From Albidovulum sp. bin36 (GTDB lineage: Bacteria > Pseudomonadota > Alphaproteobacteria > Rhodobacterales > Rhodobacteraceae), in contig MPMP01000007.1 of assembly GCA_002238565.1 (NCBI GenBank), forward strand, positions 1 through 64,000: a stretch of 64,000 nt of DNA, given 5' to 3'. Each line of letters starts with the position of its first letter. Position 1 is the stretch's first letter. Position numbers and translations under genes: made by a program. The notes beneath the pieces were generated by a model, which ran no database searches, was not told the origin of the DNA, and saw nothing but the letters and a program-made list of their open reading frames with translations. Below, piece by piece: positions 1 to 9,659 of this stretch.

Positions 1-1
1 C

Positions 2-571
2 TTTGAGATGATCGACATGCCGCCCGGCCTTGAGAAGACCCTCGGAGGCTTCGGCTACTTCCTGTACAATTTCGGGTCGACGGATTCCGCCCGGCTTTCG
101 GAGGACCCGGAGGCCAACGCCGCGCTGTTCGCCCTTGCCGTAGCAAAACAGAAACGGCACACTTCCGAGCAGCTGGACGCGATTACCGGCGGCGCGGATT
201 TAAGGGGGGAATTCGGCCGGCACATTTTTTTGTATCTCATGGAGAAATCCAGTATAGACGAGCCGGAGCTCGAAGCTTCGTTCAAGCGAACGAATCCGGA
301 AGAATGGGAGACGATGATGGGCACGCTGGCGGAAGAGTGGCTTGCCAGAGGCGAGGCCAGAGGCGAGGCCAGAGGCAGGTACGAGGGCGAGGCCAAGGGC
401 CGCATGGAGTTGCTGCAGGAGCAATTGGAGCGGCGCTTCGGAGAGCTTCCCTCCGACATCCGCCATCGGATTCGGAACGCCAAGGATTCGGAGATTAGGT
501 CCTGGGCGGTAGCGGTTCTGGACGCGGCGACCCTTGACGACGTGCTCGCGGCGGGGACGCGGGAGCATTGA
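2..571 (+). CDS. Rpn/YhgA-like (PD-(D/E)XK) family protein, C-terminal part, cut by window edge
   Basis: The frame is open to the left edge of the window, so the visible piece (about 190 residues; first internal Met at base 8) is probably the C-terminal half of a roughly 300-residue protein. It has the look of Rpn/YhgA-like or DUF4351 proteins: a helical middle part, then a low-complexity RGEARGEARGR stretch near residues 114-127, then a helical tail ending in a DVLAAG motif. Family members with an intact N-terminal part carry a PD-(D/E)XK nuclease core and are linked to recombination; that core is not visible here, so activity cannot be judged. No partner gene is seen downstream. Confidence 0.55.
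   Translation, partial: FEMIDMPPGLEKTLGGFGYFLYNFGSTDSARLSEDPEANAALFALAVAKQKRHTSEQLDAITGGADLRGEFGRHIFLYLMEKSSIDEPELEASFKRTNPEEWETMMGTLAEEWLARGEARGEARGRYEGEAKGRMELLQEQLERRFGELPSDIRHRIRNAKDSEIRSWAVAVLDAATLDDVLAAGTREH
344..377 (+). repeat. 12-bp in-frame tandem repeat inside the Rpn-like gene
   Basis: The 12-bp unit gccagaggcgag is repeated 2.8 times without mismatch and encodes an ARGE tetrapeptide repeat. Arg/Glu/Ala/Gly repeats of this kind are typical linkers in Rpn-like proteins and can change length by slippage without breaking the frame. Confidence 0.8.
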
Positions 572-1206
572 TGCATATCCGGGCGGAATTCGGTCGGCGG
601 AATTTCCAGGAACGGGACTAATTTCAATTCAGTAAACTATTTCGCGTCACCGGCCCGACTTGGACGCGTTGAAAGCTCCCGTGATGTTTTTCGCTTCAAA
701 TTTGACTAGGTTCGGATGTCCCGAGCTCGCTTTCTGATTAACCGGCCGACTTTCGCGAATCCCATTATTAGGCTCCGCAGATTTTGCAGGCTGTTCCCGG
801 AGCATGCGCAGGCCGGTTCCGAGGAGGACCGTGCGGGCTGGCCCCAAGCTCTACTAGGTATCCGCCGAACGTGATGTCGGCGGCATCGCTCGGGGCGCCG
901 AGAAACACTTCGGCAGAATGTGTTCGGTTCGGGGATCGTGTCGGTCGCCGACTAAAAAACTCGGCAAGAAGCCGATAGGGGCGCTGCCCGTAGCCCGGTT
1001 CATCGGCGGCGCGGCGCTCGCCGGGGTTTCGCGCGCCTCGGAGCGGCGCCGGCAGGATCGCGGCGAAATTCTTAAATGCCTCGCCCTTATTGCCGTCCCG
1101 TCGCCGGAAAAATCCCCCGACAGCGTGACGCAAGCCAATTCGCGGCGAGCAACCCAAAGGACCGCAAGAAACTTGCCGCCATGAGATATCCGCGCTCGCC
1201 GGTTGA
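572..1206. other. Non-coding stretch, no gene recognised
   Basis: No open frame here has coding character. Overlapping frames on both strands at 768-1217 are open but read as low-complexity Arg/Pro/Ser-rich peptides. It may be a decayed gene, but I cannot name it. Confidence 0.4.
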
Positions 1207-1326
1207 GTGTATCTCAAACTTGTTGAAAAGCGATGCGAGAAAGTTTTCCTATAGCAGCACTCCTCTTTATGGGTTGGAAGGTCGGAAACTCACATTCGAC
1301 CCAATCAACTATTTTGGGCTACACCC
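1207..1326 (+). repeat. Copy A of a dispersed 120-bp repeat
   Basis: This 120-bp block matches the reverse complement of 28452-28571 with no gaps and about 11 mismatches (about 91% identity). Both copies lie in intergenic DNA next to an operon start. One frame stays open in both copies (ISNLL...DARK.SYSS.PLYGLEGRKLTF), but the differences do not favour third positions, so it is more likely a non-autonomous mobile or structural repeat than a gene. The bases from 1327 to the next gene (about 177 bp) contain nothing recognised. Confidence 0.8.
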
Positions 1327-1503
1327 CCTCCAGAAGGCCGAATACGGTTTCAAAAACAGCGAATCTTGCCGATTGTCCGCTGCAAAATCCTCTCCTCGGG
1401 AAATTCGCATCCTGCCGCAAATCCCGGTTGGCATATTAGCGTTGCAGCCATAGAGTGAAGCGGAATGCTCAAAATTCATCGCGCGCAACGGGAATTTAGG
1501 ACT

Positions 1504-2913
1504 ATGAAATACAGGGAATTGCCGGAATGGTCGCGACGGGCCGCCACCTGGGCGGAAAGCTATTTCGCTACGATTCGCCGGCGGCCGGTGCGTCCGGATA
1601 TCGAGCCCGGCGAATTCCTTTCGCAGCTGCCGATGTCGGCGCCGGAAGATGCCGAGGGCATGGAAAGGATATTCAGCGATTTCGAGCGGCTTGTTCCCGA
1701 CGCGATGACTCACTGGCAGCACCCGAGGTTCTTCGCCTACTTTCCGGCCAATGCCGCTCCCGCATCGATCCTTGCCGAGCAGCTAGCGAACTACATGGCC
1801 GCCAATTGCATGCTTTGGCAGACTTCGCCCGCCGCGACGGAGCTCGAATGCCGGATGGTCGACTGGTTCTGCGACTCTCTCGGCCTTCCGGCGCATTTCA
1901 AAGGCGTTATCCACGACAGCGCCACGGTCGCCAACTTGTGCGCCGTTTTAACAATGCGGGAAAAGGCATTGAACTGGGAAGGAATCGCCAGGGGGTTACG
2001 CGGAAGCCCCCAGCTGCGAATTTACGCGACCGCCGAAAACCATTCCTCCATTGACAAAGCCGCCAGGATTGCCGGCATCGGCAATGCGAATCTGGTTCAG
2101 ATCCCGACCGAATCGGATCGGGCGATGCATCCGGGTTCGTTGCTTGAAGCTATCGAAAAAGACCTGAGCGAATCACGGCTGCCTGCCGGAGTGGTTTCAT
2201 GCGTGGGCGGCACGTCGACCGGCGCGGTCGATAGGATAGCGCCGATCGCGGAGATTTCGAAGAAATTCGGTCTTTTTCACCATGTCGACGCGGCCTGGGC
2301 CGGCGCCGCGATGATATGCCCCGAATTCAGACCGCACTGGCAAGGAATCGCCGGCGTCGACTCCGTGGTCATTAATCCGCACAAATGGATCGGTGCGCAG
2401 TTCGACTGCTCCGTTCAATTCCTTGCCGAGCCGGATTTGCAGATACGCACCGTCGGCCTTCGCCCCGACTATCTCGCTACGTCCGCGGAGAATCCAATAA
2501 CGAACTACAATGAATGGACAATTCCGCTCGGACGGAGATTCCGCGCGCTGAAGCTATGGTTCGTTTTTCGGGCGTACGGATTGAATGGGCTTCGGGAGAT
2601 TATACGGAACCACATCGCATGGGTTCACGAATCGAGGCGCGAGTTCGAAGCCGACCCCGCGTTTGAAGTTCTTACCGCCTGCCCGTTCGGTTTATTCACT
2701 TTCCGATGCTCCGGACAAGGAGAACTTGCGGACGTAAGAACCTCGCAACTGCTGGAAAAAATCAACAAGGACGGGCAGATTTACCTCACGCAGACGACGG
2801 TAGGCGGAAGATTCGCCATTCGGATGACGGCCGGCCAGTTTGAATGCACCAAGGCGGATGTCGATTCGGTCTATCCCCTGGTCAGGGACGCCGCTAGGGA
2901 ATTGCCGAATTAA
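1504..2913 (+). CDS. PLP-dependent aromatic-L-amino-acid decarboxylase family protein (group II)
   Basis: A 469-residue group II decarboxylase, the usual length for aromatic amino acid decarboxylases. The PLP lysine sits in NPHKWIG (about residue 294) and the ring-contacting Asp in HVDAAW (about residue 262). The N-terminal HPRFFAYFPAN segment is the family's substrate-side motif. It would remove the carboxylate of an aromatic amino acid (tyrosine, tryptophan, DOPA or phenylalanine) to give an amine; the substrate cannot be told from sequence. An upstream in-frame ATG at 1465 would add 13 residues; I prefer 1504 because homologous proteins begin close to the YRELPEW region. The gene stands alone, 206 bp before the next one. 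Confidence 0.85.
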   Translation: MKYRELPEWSRRAATWAESYFATIRRRPVRPDIEPGEFLSQLPMSAPEDAEGMERIFSDFERLVPDAMTHWQHPRFFAYFPANAAPASILAEQLANYMAANCMLWQTSPAATELECRMVDWFCDSLGLPAHFKGVIHDSATVANLCAVLTMREKALNWEGIARGLRGSPQLRIYATAENHSSIDKAARIAGIGNANLVQIPTESDRAMHPGSLLEAIEKDLSESRLPAGVVSCVGGTSTGAVDRIAPIAEISKKFGLFHHVDAAWAGAAMICPEFRPHWQGIAGVDSVVINPHKWIGAQFDCSVQFLAEPDLQIRTVGLRPDYLATSAENPITNYNEWTIPLGRRFRALKLWFVFRAYGLNGLREIIRNHIAWVHESRREFEADPAFEVLTACPFGLFTFRCSGQGELADVRTSQLLEKINKDGQIYLTQTTVGGRFAIRMTAGQFECTKADVDSVYPLVRDAARELPN

Positions 2914-3119
2914 TCACTTGGCGTGAATCATTTATTTTGTGCTATGGCCCGAGTGATAGCAGCAAACGGAAGATGCGGCGATTGATCGCTCCACGTGGCG
3001 ACATGCTGCCTCGCGAAGGAAATCTGTCGAACGCCATTCCAATATTCAAATCGAATGCAGAGCACGGCGGTAACCGCTATTTTAGCGGAGCTTCGAATCG
3101 CCAATACAAGGAGACTGAA

Positions 3120-4016
3120 ATGAAACGCATAGGCGTCGTAGGCCTAGGGGACATGGGTTCCGGGATGGCTAAGAATCTCATTCGCGCAGGATACGAAACC
3201 GCCGGTTTCGATTTGATGGAGCCGAGGATGAAGGCCCTGGAAGATATGGGCGGCTTGAGAGCCAATTCTCCCGCCGAGGTCGCGATGGGCAGCTCCGCGG
3301 TATTCGTGATGGTGTTGAACGGAAATCAGGCGAAATCCGTCATACTGGGACAGGACGGGCTGTGTTCCAAACTAGAGCCGGGTTCCGCCGTCGTCGTTAC
3401 GGCCACAATCAAGCCCGTCGAAGTGCGCGAAATCGCCGCAAGCATGGAGGGGACCGGCATACACCTTATCGATTCGCCGGTCAGCGGAGGATCCGCAGGA
3501 GCGCAGGGCGGCACGCTAACCATGATGACATCGGCGCCTGACGAAGTTTTTGAAGAATTCAGAACGGTACTCGAAGCAGTCGGCGAATCCATTCACCACG
3601 TCGGCAAGGATCCGGGAATCGGCCAAACAGTCAAAGCCTGCCTGCAATCTCTTATCGGTTCGCATTTCACGGCGGCCTTTGAATCGACGGTGCTGGCGGC
3701 CAAGGCGGGAGTCGATGCCGATGTGATTTACAATGTTTTTTCCACTTCCGGCGTAGGATGCCCAATTGGCAACTACGCGATCAAAAACATCATCAACGGG
3801 CAATTTGAAGGAACCGGAAGCCATATCAATACGATGCACAAAGATCTCACAATTTCGCTGGATCTGGCTCGGGAGCTAGGGGTCCCCCTATTTACCGCGT
3901 CGACGGCGATGCAGCTTTTCGAGGCCGGAAAAACCAAATACCCGTCGGGAGACAACTGGACCGTAACCCGTATCTCGGAAGACATCGTGGGTTCAAAACT
4001 AAGGCGCGGTAAATGA
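3120..4016 (+). CDS. NAD(P)-dependent 3-hydroxyisobutyrate / L-threonate dehydrogenase-like oxidoreductase
   Basis: A 298-residue beta-hydroxyacid dehydrogenase. The N-terminal Rossmann motif is GLGDMG (residues 8-13), the substrate-binding signature is DSPVSGGSAGA, and the catalytic Lys is in QTVKACLQ (about residue 172). The C-terminal helical domain (GSHINTMHKDL, then PLFTASTAMQLFEAG) resembles L-threonate dehydrogenase (LtnD) more than valine-pathway MmsB. It would oxidise a 2- or 3-hydroxy acid to the keto acid. The frame extends up to 2937, but an AAGGAG ribosome site at about 3108 and the Rossmann start put the true start at 3120. No tetronate kinase or OtnC-type gene is adjacent, so the LtnD assignment is tentative. 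Confidence 0.8.
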   Translation: MKRIGVVGLGDMGSGMAKNLIRAGYETAGFDLMEPRMKALEDMGGLRANSPAEVAMGSSAVFVMVLNGNQAKSVILGQDGLCSKLEPGSAVVVTATIKPVEVREIAASMEGTGIHLIDSPVSGGSAGAQGGTLTMMTSAPDEVFEEFRTVLEAVGESIHHVGKDPGIGQTVKACLQSLIGSHFTAAFESTVLAAKAGVDADVIYNVFSTSGVGCPIGNYAIKNIINGQFEGTGSHINTMHKDLTISLDLARELGVPLFTASTAMQLFEAGKTKYPSGDNWTVTRISEDIVGSKLRRGK

Positions 4017-4524
4017 AGATTTCGCGTGCGCGAAAACAACGGGCCGCGGCTTTCGACACAGGAATTCCGGCGAGTTGCGACTGCGGCGCGGCAAGCAAGA
4101 ATTTCTAAGTTCCCGGTAGCATAAAGGAGGTCCCGCGTCGCGCTCCGCCTACTCCCGCGAACAGGCTATTCGCAAAAGAAACAGCTACGCGGCTATAGCT
4201 CGTACAGCCCGCTTGCCGCGCCGAGGCGAGGACGACAGACCAAATGCGTTCGGGCTTTGATCGGTCCGGCGCGCGAGTTTCGCTCTTCAATGGCCCGCGC
4301 TTCGAAAAAAATAATGCCAGATTCGCCGGGAATGCATTGGGGCGCCTGCGAATTGACACTGGATTCTTAGGCGCGAACCGATTAATCGCCGTACGTTTCC
4401 GCGGCAGGCTCAATGCAATCAATTCATTATTCTTGTCGAACTAATCCTGCCGATCGCGAGAACCGGATAAGCAATAGGCCAATACTACTCAGCGAATGTT
4501 AGAGCGACGGGATTTACTGTAGAA
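4017..4524. other. Intergenic stretch without a gene
   Basis: About 500 bp with only short open frames of poor character. Probable promoter region of the SDR gene that follows; no clear sigma-70 boxes or hairpin terminator were recognised. Confidence 0.4.
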
Positions 4525-5280
4525 ATGCGATTCTCCGAATGCAAGGCAATTGTAACCGGCGGCGCATCGGGCCTCGGGCAATCCGTCGCTCGAGAATTCT
4601 CCGATGCCGGCGCGGACGTTTTCATTTTCGATATCAACGAGGCCAAATGCCGAGTCTCGGCGCGCGGGATCGGATGCGGATATGCAGTTTGCAGCGTAAC
4701 CGACGAGTTGTCCGTCCAGTCGGCATTGAGCGAAGCATTGTCGAAAATGGGCGGATTGACGGCGCTCGTGAATTGCGCCGGAATTGCCGATAGCGGCCTG
4801 GCGCTGGCGCGCAACGGACCGCATTCGCAGCAATTGTTCGAAAAAGTGGTAGGAATAAATTTAGAAGGCACGTTCAACACTATCCGGCTAGCCGCCGAAA
4901 TTATGGCGAACAACCTTCCGAACGAGTCCGGCGAACGCGGCGTCATCGTAAATACGTCGTCAATCGCCGCTTTCGACGGCCAAAGAGGCCAATCCGCCTA
5001 CTCCGCGTCAAAGGCGGGAGTGGCCGGCATGACGCTTCCCCTGGCAAGAGACCTCGGCCCACTCGGCATCCGGGTGAACTCCATTGCGCCTGGAGTGTTT
5101 TCGACGCCGATGGTCGAGGGGCTGCCGGACAAGGCGTGCGACAGGTTAATCTCTGCCGCGGTTTTTCCGAAGCGGCTCGGGAATCCGAAAGAGTTTTCGC
5201 GTCTTGTTCGATTCTTGATCGAATGCAGCTATATGAACGGGGAAACTGTCCGGATAGATGCCGCGCTAAGAATGAATTAG
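4525..5280 (+). CDS. SDR family oxidoreductase, 3-hydroxyacyl-CoA dehydrogenase type 2 (HSD10)-like
   Basis: A 251-residue classical short-chain dehydrogenase: TGGASGLG cofactor motif near residue 11, NCAG at about residue 87, catalytic Ser in NTSSIAAFDGQ and Tyr/Lys in YSASK, then the PGVFSTPM segment. The FDGQRGQSAYSASKAGVAGMTLPLARDL stretch is characteristic of the HSD10 (FabG-like, fatty acid / isoleucine degradation) subgroup, which oxidises (S)-3-hydroxyacyl-CoA with NAD+. The C-terminal segment (FLIECSYMNGETVRIDAALRMN) fits the same subgroup. It is 97 bp upstream of edd, in the same direction, but has no obvious functional link to it. Confidence 0.82.
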   Translation: MRFSECKAIVTGGASGLGQSVAREFSDAGADVFIFDINEAKCRVSARGIGCGYAVCSVTDELSVQSALSEALSKMGGLTALVNCAGIADSGLALARNGPHSQQLFEKVVGINLEGTFNTIRLAAEIMANNLPNESGERGVIVNTSSIAAFDGQRGQSAYSASKAGVAGMTLPLARDLGPLGIRVNSIAPGVFSTPMVEGLPDKACDRLISAAVFPKRLGNPKEFSRLVRFLIECSYMNGETVRIDAALRMN

Positions 5281-5377
5281 CCGAAAGGGAATTGGCAAGG
5301 CCGATTCCGTTGCGAACTAGACCCTTGAAGGATTTCCCCAAATTGGCCGGGCCGAGATTTATGAACGCGGAGCAATA

Positions 5378-7183
5378 ATGTCGCTAAATTCAACGATCGA
5401 ATCCGTAACTGAAGCGATTCGTCGTCGCAGTTCCAGAACGCGCGGCAGCTACCTCGATAAAATTAGGCGGTCGGTCCAATCGCGCCCGGCGCGATCTCAT
5501 CTCAGCTGCGGCAACCAGGCGCACGCCTACGCGGCCACGAGGGTCGACAAGCGCGCACTTGCCACAACGTCGGTTCCAAACCTTGGAATTGTAACGGCCT
5601 ACAACGACATGCTTTCGGCGCACCAGCCGTTTGACGCCTACCCTTCCATCATCAAGGATGCGGCAAGGGAAGCAGGAGCGACGGCGCAAGTAGCCGGAGG
5701 CGTCCCGGCAATGTGCGACGGCATCACTCAAGGCCAGCCGGGAATGGAGTTGTCGCTCTTTTCGCGCGATGTGATTGCGCTTTCCGCCGCCGTGGCTCTT
5801 TCTCACAATGCTTTCGACTGCGCCGTTTTCCTGGGTGTTTGCGATAAAATCGTTCCCGGCCTCGCCGTCGCCGCAGCAACGTTCGGCCACTTGCCTGCGC
5901 TATTCATTCCTGCAGGTCCAATGACCTCCGGATTGCCAAACGACAAAAAGGCGGAAATTCGCCAGCGATTCAGCGAAGGCGACGTGGGCCGCGAAGAATT
6001 GATGGCGGCTGAAATGGCATCGTACCACGGCCCGGGAACCTGCACTTTCTACGGAACCGCGAATTCCAATCAAATGATTCTTGAATTCATGGGCTTGCAG
6101 CTGCCGGGCGCATCATTCGTAAATCCCGGCACCCCGCTCAGGGAGGCGCTGACCAGAGCGGCGGCTAAACGAGCGCTGGAATCCACGTCGCTAGGAAAGG
6201 ACTATCGCCCCGTCGGCGAAATTCTCGATGAAAAGTCCTTCGTAAACGGAATTGTCGGCCTGATGGCCACCGGAGGCTCTACAAACCTTCTTATACATTT
6301 AACCGCCATGGCGCGCGCCGCCGGCATCGTATTGGATCAGAAGGACTTTTCCGCGATTTCCGACTGCGTGCCGCTCATGGCTCGCGTTTATCCGAACGGG
6401 ATCGCGGACGTTAACCACTTTCACGCCGCCGGCGGCCTTGGCTTTATGATCTCGGAATTGCTGGCAGAAGGATTGCTGCATGAAGACGTCCGAACCGTCG
6501 CCGGAGACGGGTTAAGCCTTTACAGTCGAGAACCCAAGCTCCTATCCGGCGAGTTGCAGTGGACCAAATGCCCCGAAAACTCGCTTAACTCCAAAATTCT
6601 TCGACCGGCTGCCGAACCGTTCAGCGAAAGCGGCGGGCTAAGGCACATCGAAGGAAATATCGGGCAAGGCGTTATGAAAATCTCCGCAGTGGCCGATCGA
6701 AACCATGCCGTCGAAGCCCCGGCGCTTGTCTTTGACGACCAGGACGAAGTTCGCTCCGCATTCAGAAACGGGAAACTGGACCGAGATGCCGTGGTCGTAG
6801 TCCGATTTCAAGGACCGAAGGCGAACGGAATGCCCGAACTTCACTCCCTAACTCCGATTCTGTCCGCCGTTCTAGCGAAAGGCTACAAGGCCGCGCTCGT
6901 TACTGACGGACGAATGTCCGGAGCATCGGGTAAAGTCCCTGCGGCCATACATGTTGTTCCGGAAGCCGTAGACGGCGGAATGATCGCAAAGCTTCGCGAC
7001 GGCGACATCGTTCGCGTCGATGCCAAGTCCCGCGCATTGGAGGTCCTCTCCGACACCGTCGCTTCGCGCACGCCGGCTAGCATGAAAGCGAATGACCGGC
7101 GACTGGACAACGGGAGAGAACTATTCGGTCTTTTCCGGCGCAACGTGGGAGCTGCCACCGACGGCGCCTCGGCCATAATTTAA
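5378..7183 (+). CDS. edd: Phosphogluconate dehydratase
   Basis: This enzyme dehydrates 6-phosphogluconate to 2-keto-3-deoxy-6-phosphogluconate, the first dedicated Entner-Doudoroff step. The 601-residue length matches the 600-610 of the family. Visible IlvD/Edd signatures are the iron-sulfur cysteines in MCDGITQGQPGMELS and GVCDKIVPG, the ATGGSTN motif in the middle, and the C-terminal TDGRMSGASGKVPAA block. These distinguish it from IlvD by the Edd-specific N-terminus (SYLDKIRRS) and the FYGTANSNQMILE segment. The gene starts at ATG 5378 just after a GCGGAGCAATA context and is followed after 159 bp by glucokinase, forming a glucose-catabolic pair. KDPG aldolase and glucose-6-phosphate dehydrogenase genes are not in the window. 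Confidence 0.95.
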   Translation: MSLNSTIESVTEAIRRRSSRTRGSYLDKIRRSVQSRPARSHLSCGNQAHAYAATRVDKRALATTSVPNLGIVTAYNDMLSAHQPFDAYPSIIKDAAREAGATAQVAGGVPAMCDGITQGQPGMELSLFSRDVIALSAAVALSHNAFDCAVFLGVCDKIVPGLAVAAATFGHLPALFIPAGPMTSGLPNDKKAEIRQRFSEGDVGREELMAAEMASYHGPGTCTFYGTANSNQMILEFMGLQLPGASFVNPGTPLREALTRAAAKRALESTSLGKDYRPVGEILDEKSFVNGIVGLMATGGSTNLLIHLTAMARAAGIVLDQKDFSAISDCVPLMARVYPNGIADVNHFHAAGGLGFMISELLAEGLLHEDVRTVAGDGLSLYSREPKLLSGELQWTKCPENSLNSKILRPAAEPFSESGGLRHIEGNIGQGVMKISAVADRNHAVEAPALVFDDQDEVRSAFRNGKLDRDAVVVVRFQGPKANGMPELHSLTPILSAVLAKGYKAALVTDGRMSGASGKVPAAIHVVPEAVDGGMIAKLRDGDIVRVDAKSRALEVLSDTVASRTPASMKANDRRLDNGRELFGLFRRNVGAATDGASAII

Positions 7184-7342
7184 GGAGTGCGCTTCAAAAA
7201 ATACTAGTCCCGGCACACCGATGAATTCCGGCCCGCCGATTTGGCAAATGGTCCGGCATCGACTCATGACGCTGCGGAAATCCGTCCTCTCGAGCCGCCG
7301 CACGGATGAATCCGATCGGCCGAGAATTTAGTTCGCCCGGAT

Positions 7343-8356
7343 ATGTTCCGAATTGATCGCTGCATGAAAGGAATGTTGAACTTGAATTGCGGAAATTACG
7401 GTATATCGCTAGTCGCCGATGTCGGCGGCACGCACACTAGGGTCGCCGTCGCCGACGGCGATTCCCTATTGCCGGAATCTGTCAAACGCTTCCCGAACGA
7501 AGACTTTTCGAGTTTTGAGGACTTGGTTCGCGAGTACGCGCGCAGCCATGGCGAAGAAGCCATAGACCGCGCATGCCTCGCAATCGCAGCGCCTGTTCAA
7601 GGCGAGCGGGCGGCTCTGACGAATTCGGAATGGGTGATCGACGCCGGAGCGGTGGGGGAAGCTATCGGTTCGTCGCGCACGGTTCTGATCAACGATCTTC
7701 AGGCGCTCGGCTATTCGCTTGCCTTGCTTGAATCCGGCGAGACGACTCCGATTGTCGAGGGTCGCGAAGCAAATCGGAACTCGTCGCGCCTCGTAGTCGG
7801 CGTTGGCACGGGATTCAACGCCGCAGTCGCACTGTTTATCAACGGTTCATATCATGTCCCCGCATCCGAGTGCGGCCATTCGACTTTGAATGCTCGAAAC
7901 CGGGAAGAGATGGACCTCGCTCTCCACATTTCGAAATCAAGAGGATTCGCATCCATCGAAGACATACTTTCCGGACCCGGAATAGAAGCGACATATTCCT
8001 GGCTAGCCGGCCAAGAGGCGCGCATGCCGAGCATGACGGCGGGCGATGTGCTTGCGGCGGCTGCTGCCGGGACCGACCCGGCCGCGGCCAAGGCAGTGCG
8101 AATTGTCGTTAGGCTGCTCGGAGCGGTTTGCGGCGATTTAGCGTTAATTCATTTACCGTTCGGCGGAATTTTTCTTGCGGGCGGAGTCGCGAGGGCATTG
8201 GTGCCGAGCCTGAAAAAACACGGATTCGCCGGTTCTTTCCTGAACAAGGGACGGTTATCCCGATTTATGGAGCAATTTCCCGTATCCGCAATCCAGGACG
8301 ACTTCGCCGCGCTCAAGGGATGCGCCGCATTCCTCGCATCGGAGCGCAAAAAATAA
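7343..8356 (+). CDS. glk: Glucokinase (bacterial Glk family)
   Basis: ATP-dependent glucose phosphorylation feeding glucose into the Entner-Doudoroff route set up by the neighbouring edd. The 337-residue frame has the phosphate-binding DVGGTHTR near residue 26, the sugar-binding NDLQALGYS with its catalytic Asp, the second phosphate loop GVGTGFNAA, the ECGHST segment and GGIFLAGGVA near the C-terminus. It belongs to the Glk (PF02685-type) family, not ROK: no ROK zinc motif is present. In-frame ATGs at 7343, 7364 and 7373 make the start uncertain; the protein core begins about 20 residues after the first. Confidence 0.9.
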   Translation: MFRIDRCMKGMLNLNCGNYGISLVADVGGTHTRVAVADGDSLLPESVKRFPNEDFSSFEDLVREYARSHGEEAIDRACLAIAAPVQGERAALTNSEWVIDAGAVGEAIGSSRTVLINDLQALGYSLALLESGETTPIVEGREANRNSSRLVVGVGTGFNAAVALFINGSYHVPASECGHSTLNARNREEMDLALHISKSRGFASIEDILSGPGIEATYSWLAGQEARMPSMTAGDVLAAAAAGTDPAAAKAVRIVVRLLGAVCGDLALIHLPFGGIFLAGGVARALVPSLKKHGFAGSFLNKGRLSRFMEQFPVSAIQDDFAALKGCAAFLASERKK

Positions 8357-8532
8357 ACTTGCCGGCGCGACGATTTATGCAGTTTCAATGCAAGCGGCCG
8401 GTCTTGGCGTGGAATCATAAGGTCAGGCGTCCATCGAGGACGCTCGTCCAGTCCGTGCGCAGCGCCCTGAGCCGGATGCTCTCGCGCGGCGCTCCGCAGT
8501 CTCTCCTCGTGTCGTGTCCGCCCTGGCCATAG
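8357..8532. other. Start of a 0.9-kb gene-poor gap (8357-9254)
   Basis: The gap between glk and the pca operon has no intact gene. It contains one recognisable coding-like fragment (8533-8778) and, after it, a second frame that ends at a stop codon near 8950 (reading KHVVVERLGKSG...) and has no start. The last 300 bp before 9255 probably hold the pca promoter. No pcaQ or pcaR regulator gene is present. Confidence 0.4.
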
Positions 8533-8778
8533 GTATCGCCACTTGGATCAAACCTTCATTCCCGCCAGTTCCATGCGCTGGAGAATCTTGACGACGCGCG
8601 CAAAGCGATGCTTGCCGATGAAACGGAGCGCTTGGCGGCGCATAATAGTCTGAAGCGGCTGGTCAAGGACTCCAAGGCATCGCAGGTGATTGCCGAACTC
8701 GCGCCCGCGACGGGCAGGCGCGAAAAGGTTGCAGAAATCATTGGCAATTGCAGAGCCAACCTGCGCCGAATGCGCTGA
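8533..8778 (+). pseudogene. Start-less coding fragment of unknown family
   Basis: The frame is open between stops at 8530 and 8776. It reads as a normal, charged helical protein end (DARKAMLADETERLAAHNSL followed by a KRLVKDSK segment and ending NLRRMR), but it has no ATG/GTG/TTG start at its beginning. It is most likely the C-terminal remnant of a deleted gene. I do not recognise the family. Confidence 0.3.
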
Positions 8779-9254
8779 AACGAGTATCGGCTACAAGCAT
8801 GTCGTTGTCGAACGCCTCGGGAAAAGCGGCAGCCCCTTGGTCGGTCGCGGGCGCGTACGACGTGATGGCGACTTGATGCTGCAAGCTGAAGAACCGAATC
8901 CCTGGTTTTTCCAGTGGCGGGCGGCAGCTCCCTGGGGCGAAGCCGGCTAGACTTTCCGGCGATAGCCGGTTTGCAGCCTGAGAATCCTTTTGGTGACTAT
9001 AGGTGCGCTTCGTACCGATTCAAGTTCGATGGCGCCAGGATATTTCGCTCGCAATCGCCACCGCTTCGACGAGCCCGACTTATGCGCCCTACTTTGTTGC
9101 GCATTCATGCGCGGAAAGCGCCTCCGCCCGAATCGAACCGGGTGCGCTCGAAAAGTTTTCCATCGCAATTCGACCGGATTCGCGCAACATTGTTGCCCAA
9201 TCCGGCGCGAATTGGTAGGAGCATCCGCGGAGCGCAAAGCGAAAGGAGACAGGA

Positions 9255-9659
9255 ATGCAATCGGCCGGCGACCGCCATGCTGCAGGAATGAAAATCAGGC
9301 GGAAAGTCCTCGGGGATGCGCACGTAGACCGGGCCGAGGCCCGAAAGTCCGAATTCGACGGGCCGTTTCAAAATCTTATTACCGAATCGGCATGGGGCAG
9401 CGTTTGGTCCCGGCCCGGCCTCACGCCGCGCGAAAGGTCGATGATCACTTTGGCTCTGCTCGCCGCCCTCGGCCACGAGAATGAATTGAAAATGCACGTT
9501 CGCGCCTGCGCGAATACCGGCGCTAGCGAAAACGATATCGCTGAAGCGCTGCTGCACGTCGCAATCTACGCGGGCGTGCCCGCCGCGAATGCGGCGTTCA
9601 AGGCCGCGAAAGAAGAGCTTGCCCTGGCAAACGCGGGAAACGGCTGCGATGGCAAGTAG
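9255..9659 (+). CDS. pcaC: 4-carboxymuconolactone decarboxylase
   Basis: This enzyme decarboxylates 4-carboxymuconolactone to 3-oxoadipate enol-lactone in the protocatechuate branch of the beta-ketoadipate pathway. The 134-residue protein is the usual length and shows the carboxymuconolactone decarboxylase fold: WGSVWSRPGLTPRERSMITLALLAALG, then HVRACANTGASENDIAEALLHVAIYAGVPAANAA. A good ribosome site (AAAGGAGACAGG) precedes ATG 9255. It is the first gene of a seven-gene operon. It is not fused to PcaD, and no separate pcaD is visible in the window. Confidence 0.93.
   Translation: MQSAGDRHAAGMKIRRKVLGDAHVDRAEARKSEFDGPFQNLITESAWGSVWSRPGLTPRERSMITLALLAALGHENELKMHVRACANTGASENDIAEALLHVAIYAGVPAANAAFKAAKEELALANAGNGCDGK

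Noticed and set aside
768-1217. 149-residue minus-strand frame as a gene
   Set aside because: Two overlapping frames are equally open, both with biased composition, and neither matches a family; decay or chance is more likely.
4105-4444. Overlapping open frames on both strands between the threonate-dehydrogenase-like and SDR genes
   Set aside because: Short, Arg/Pro/Ser-rich, no motif and no ribosome site; they look like chance open frames.
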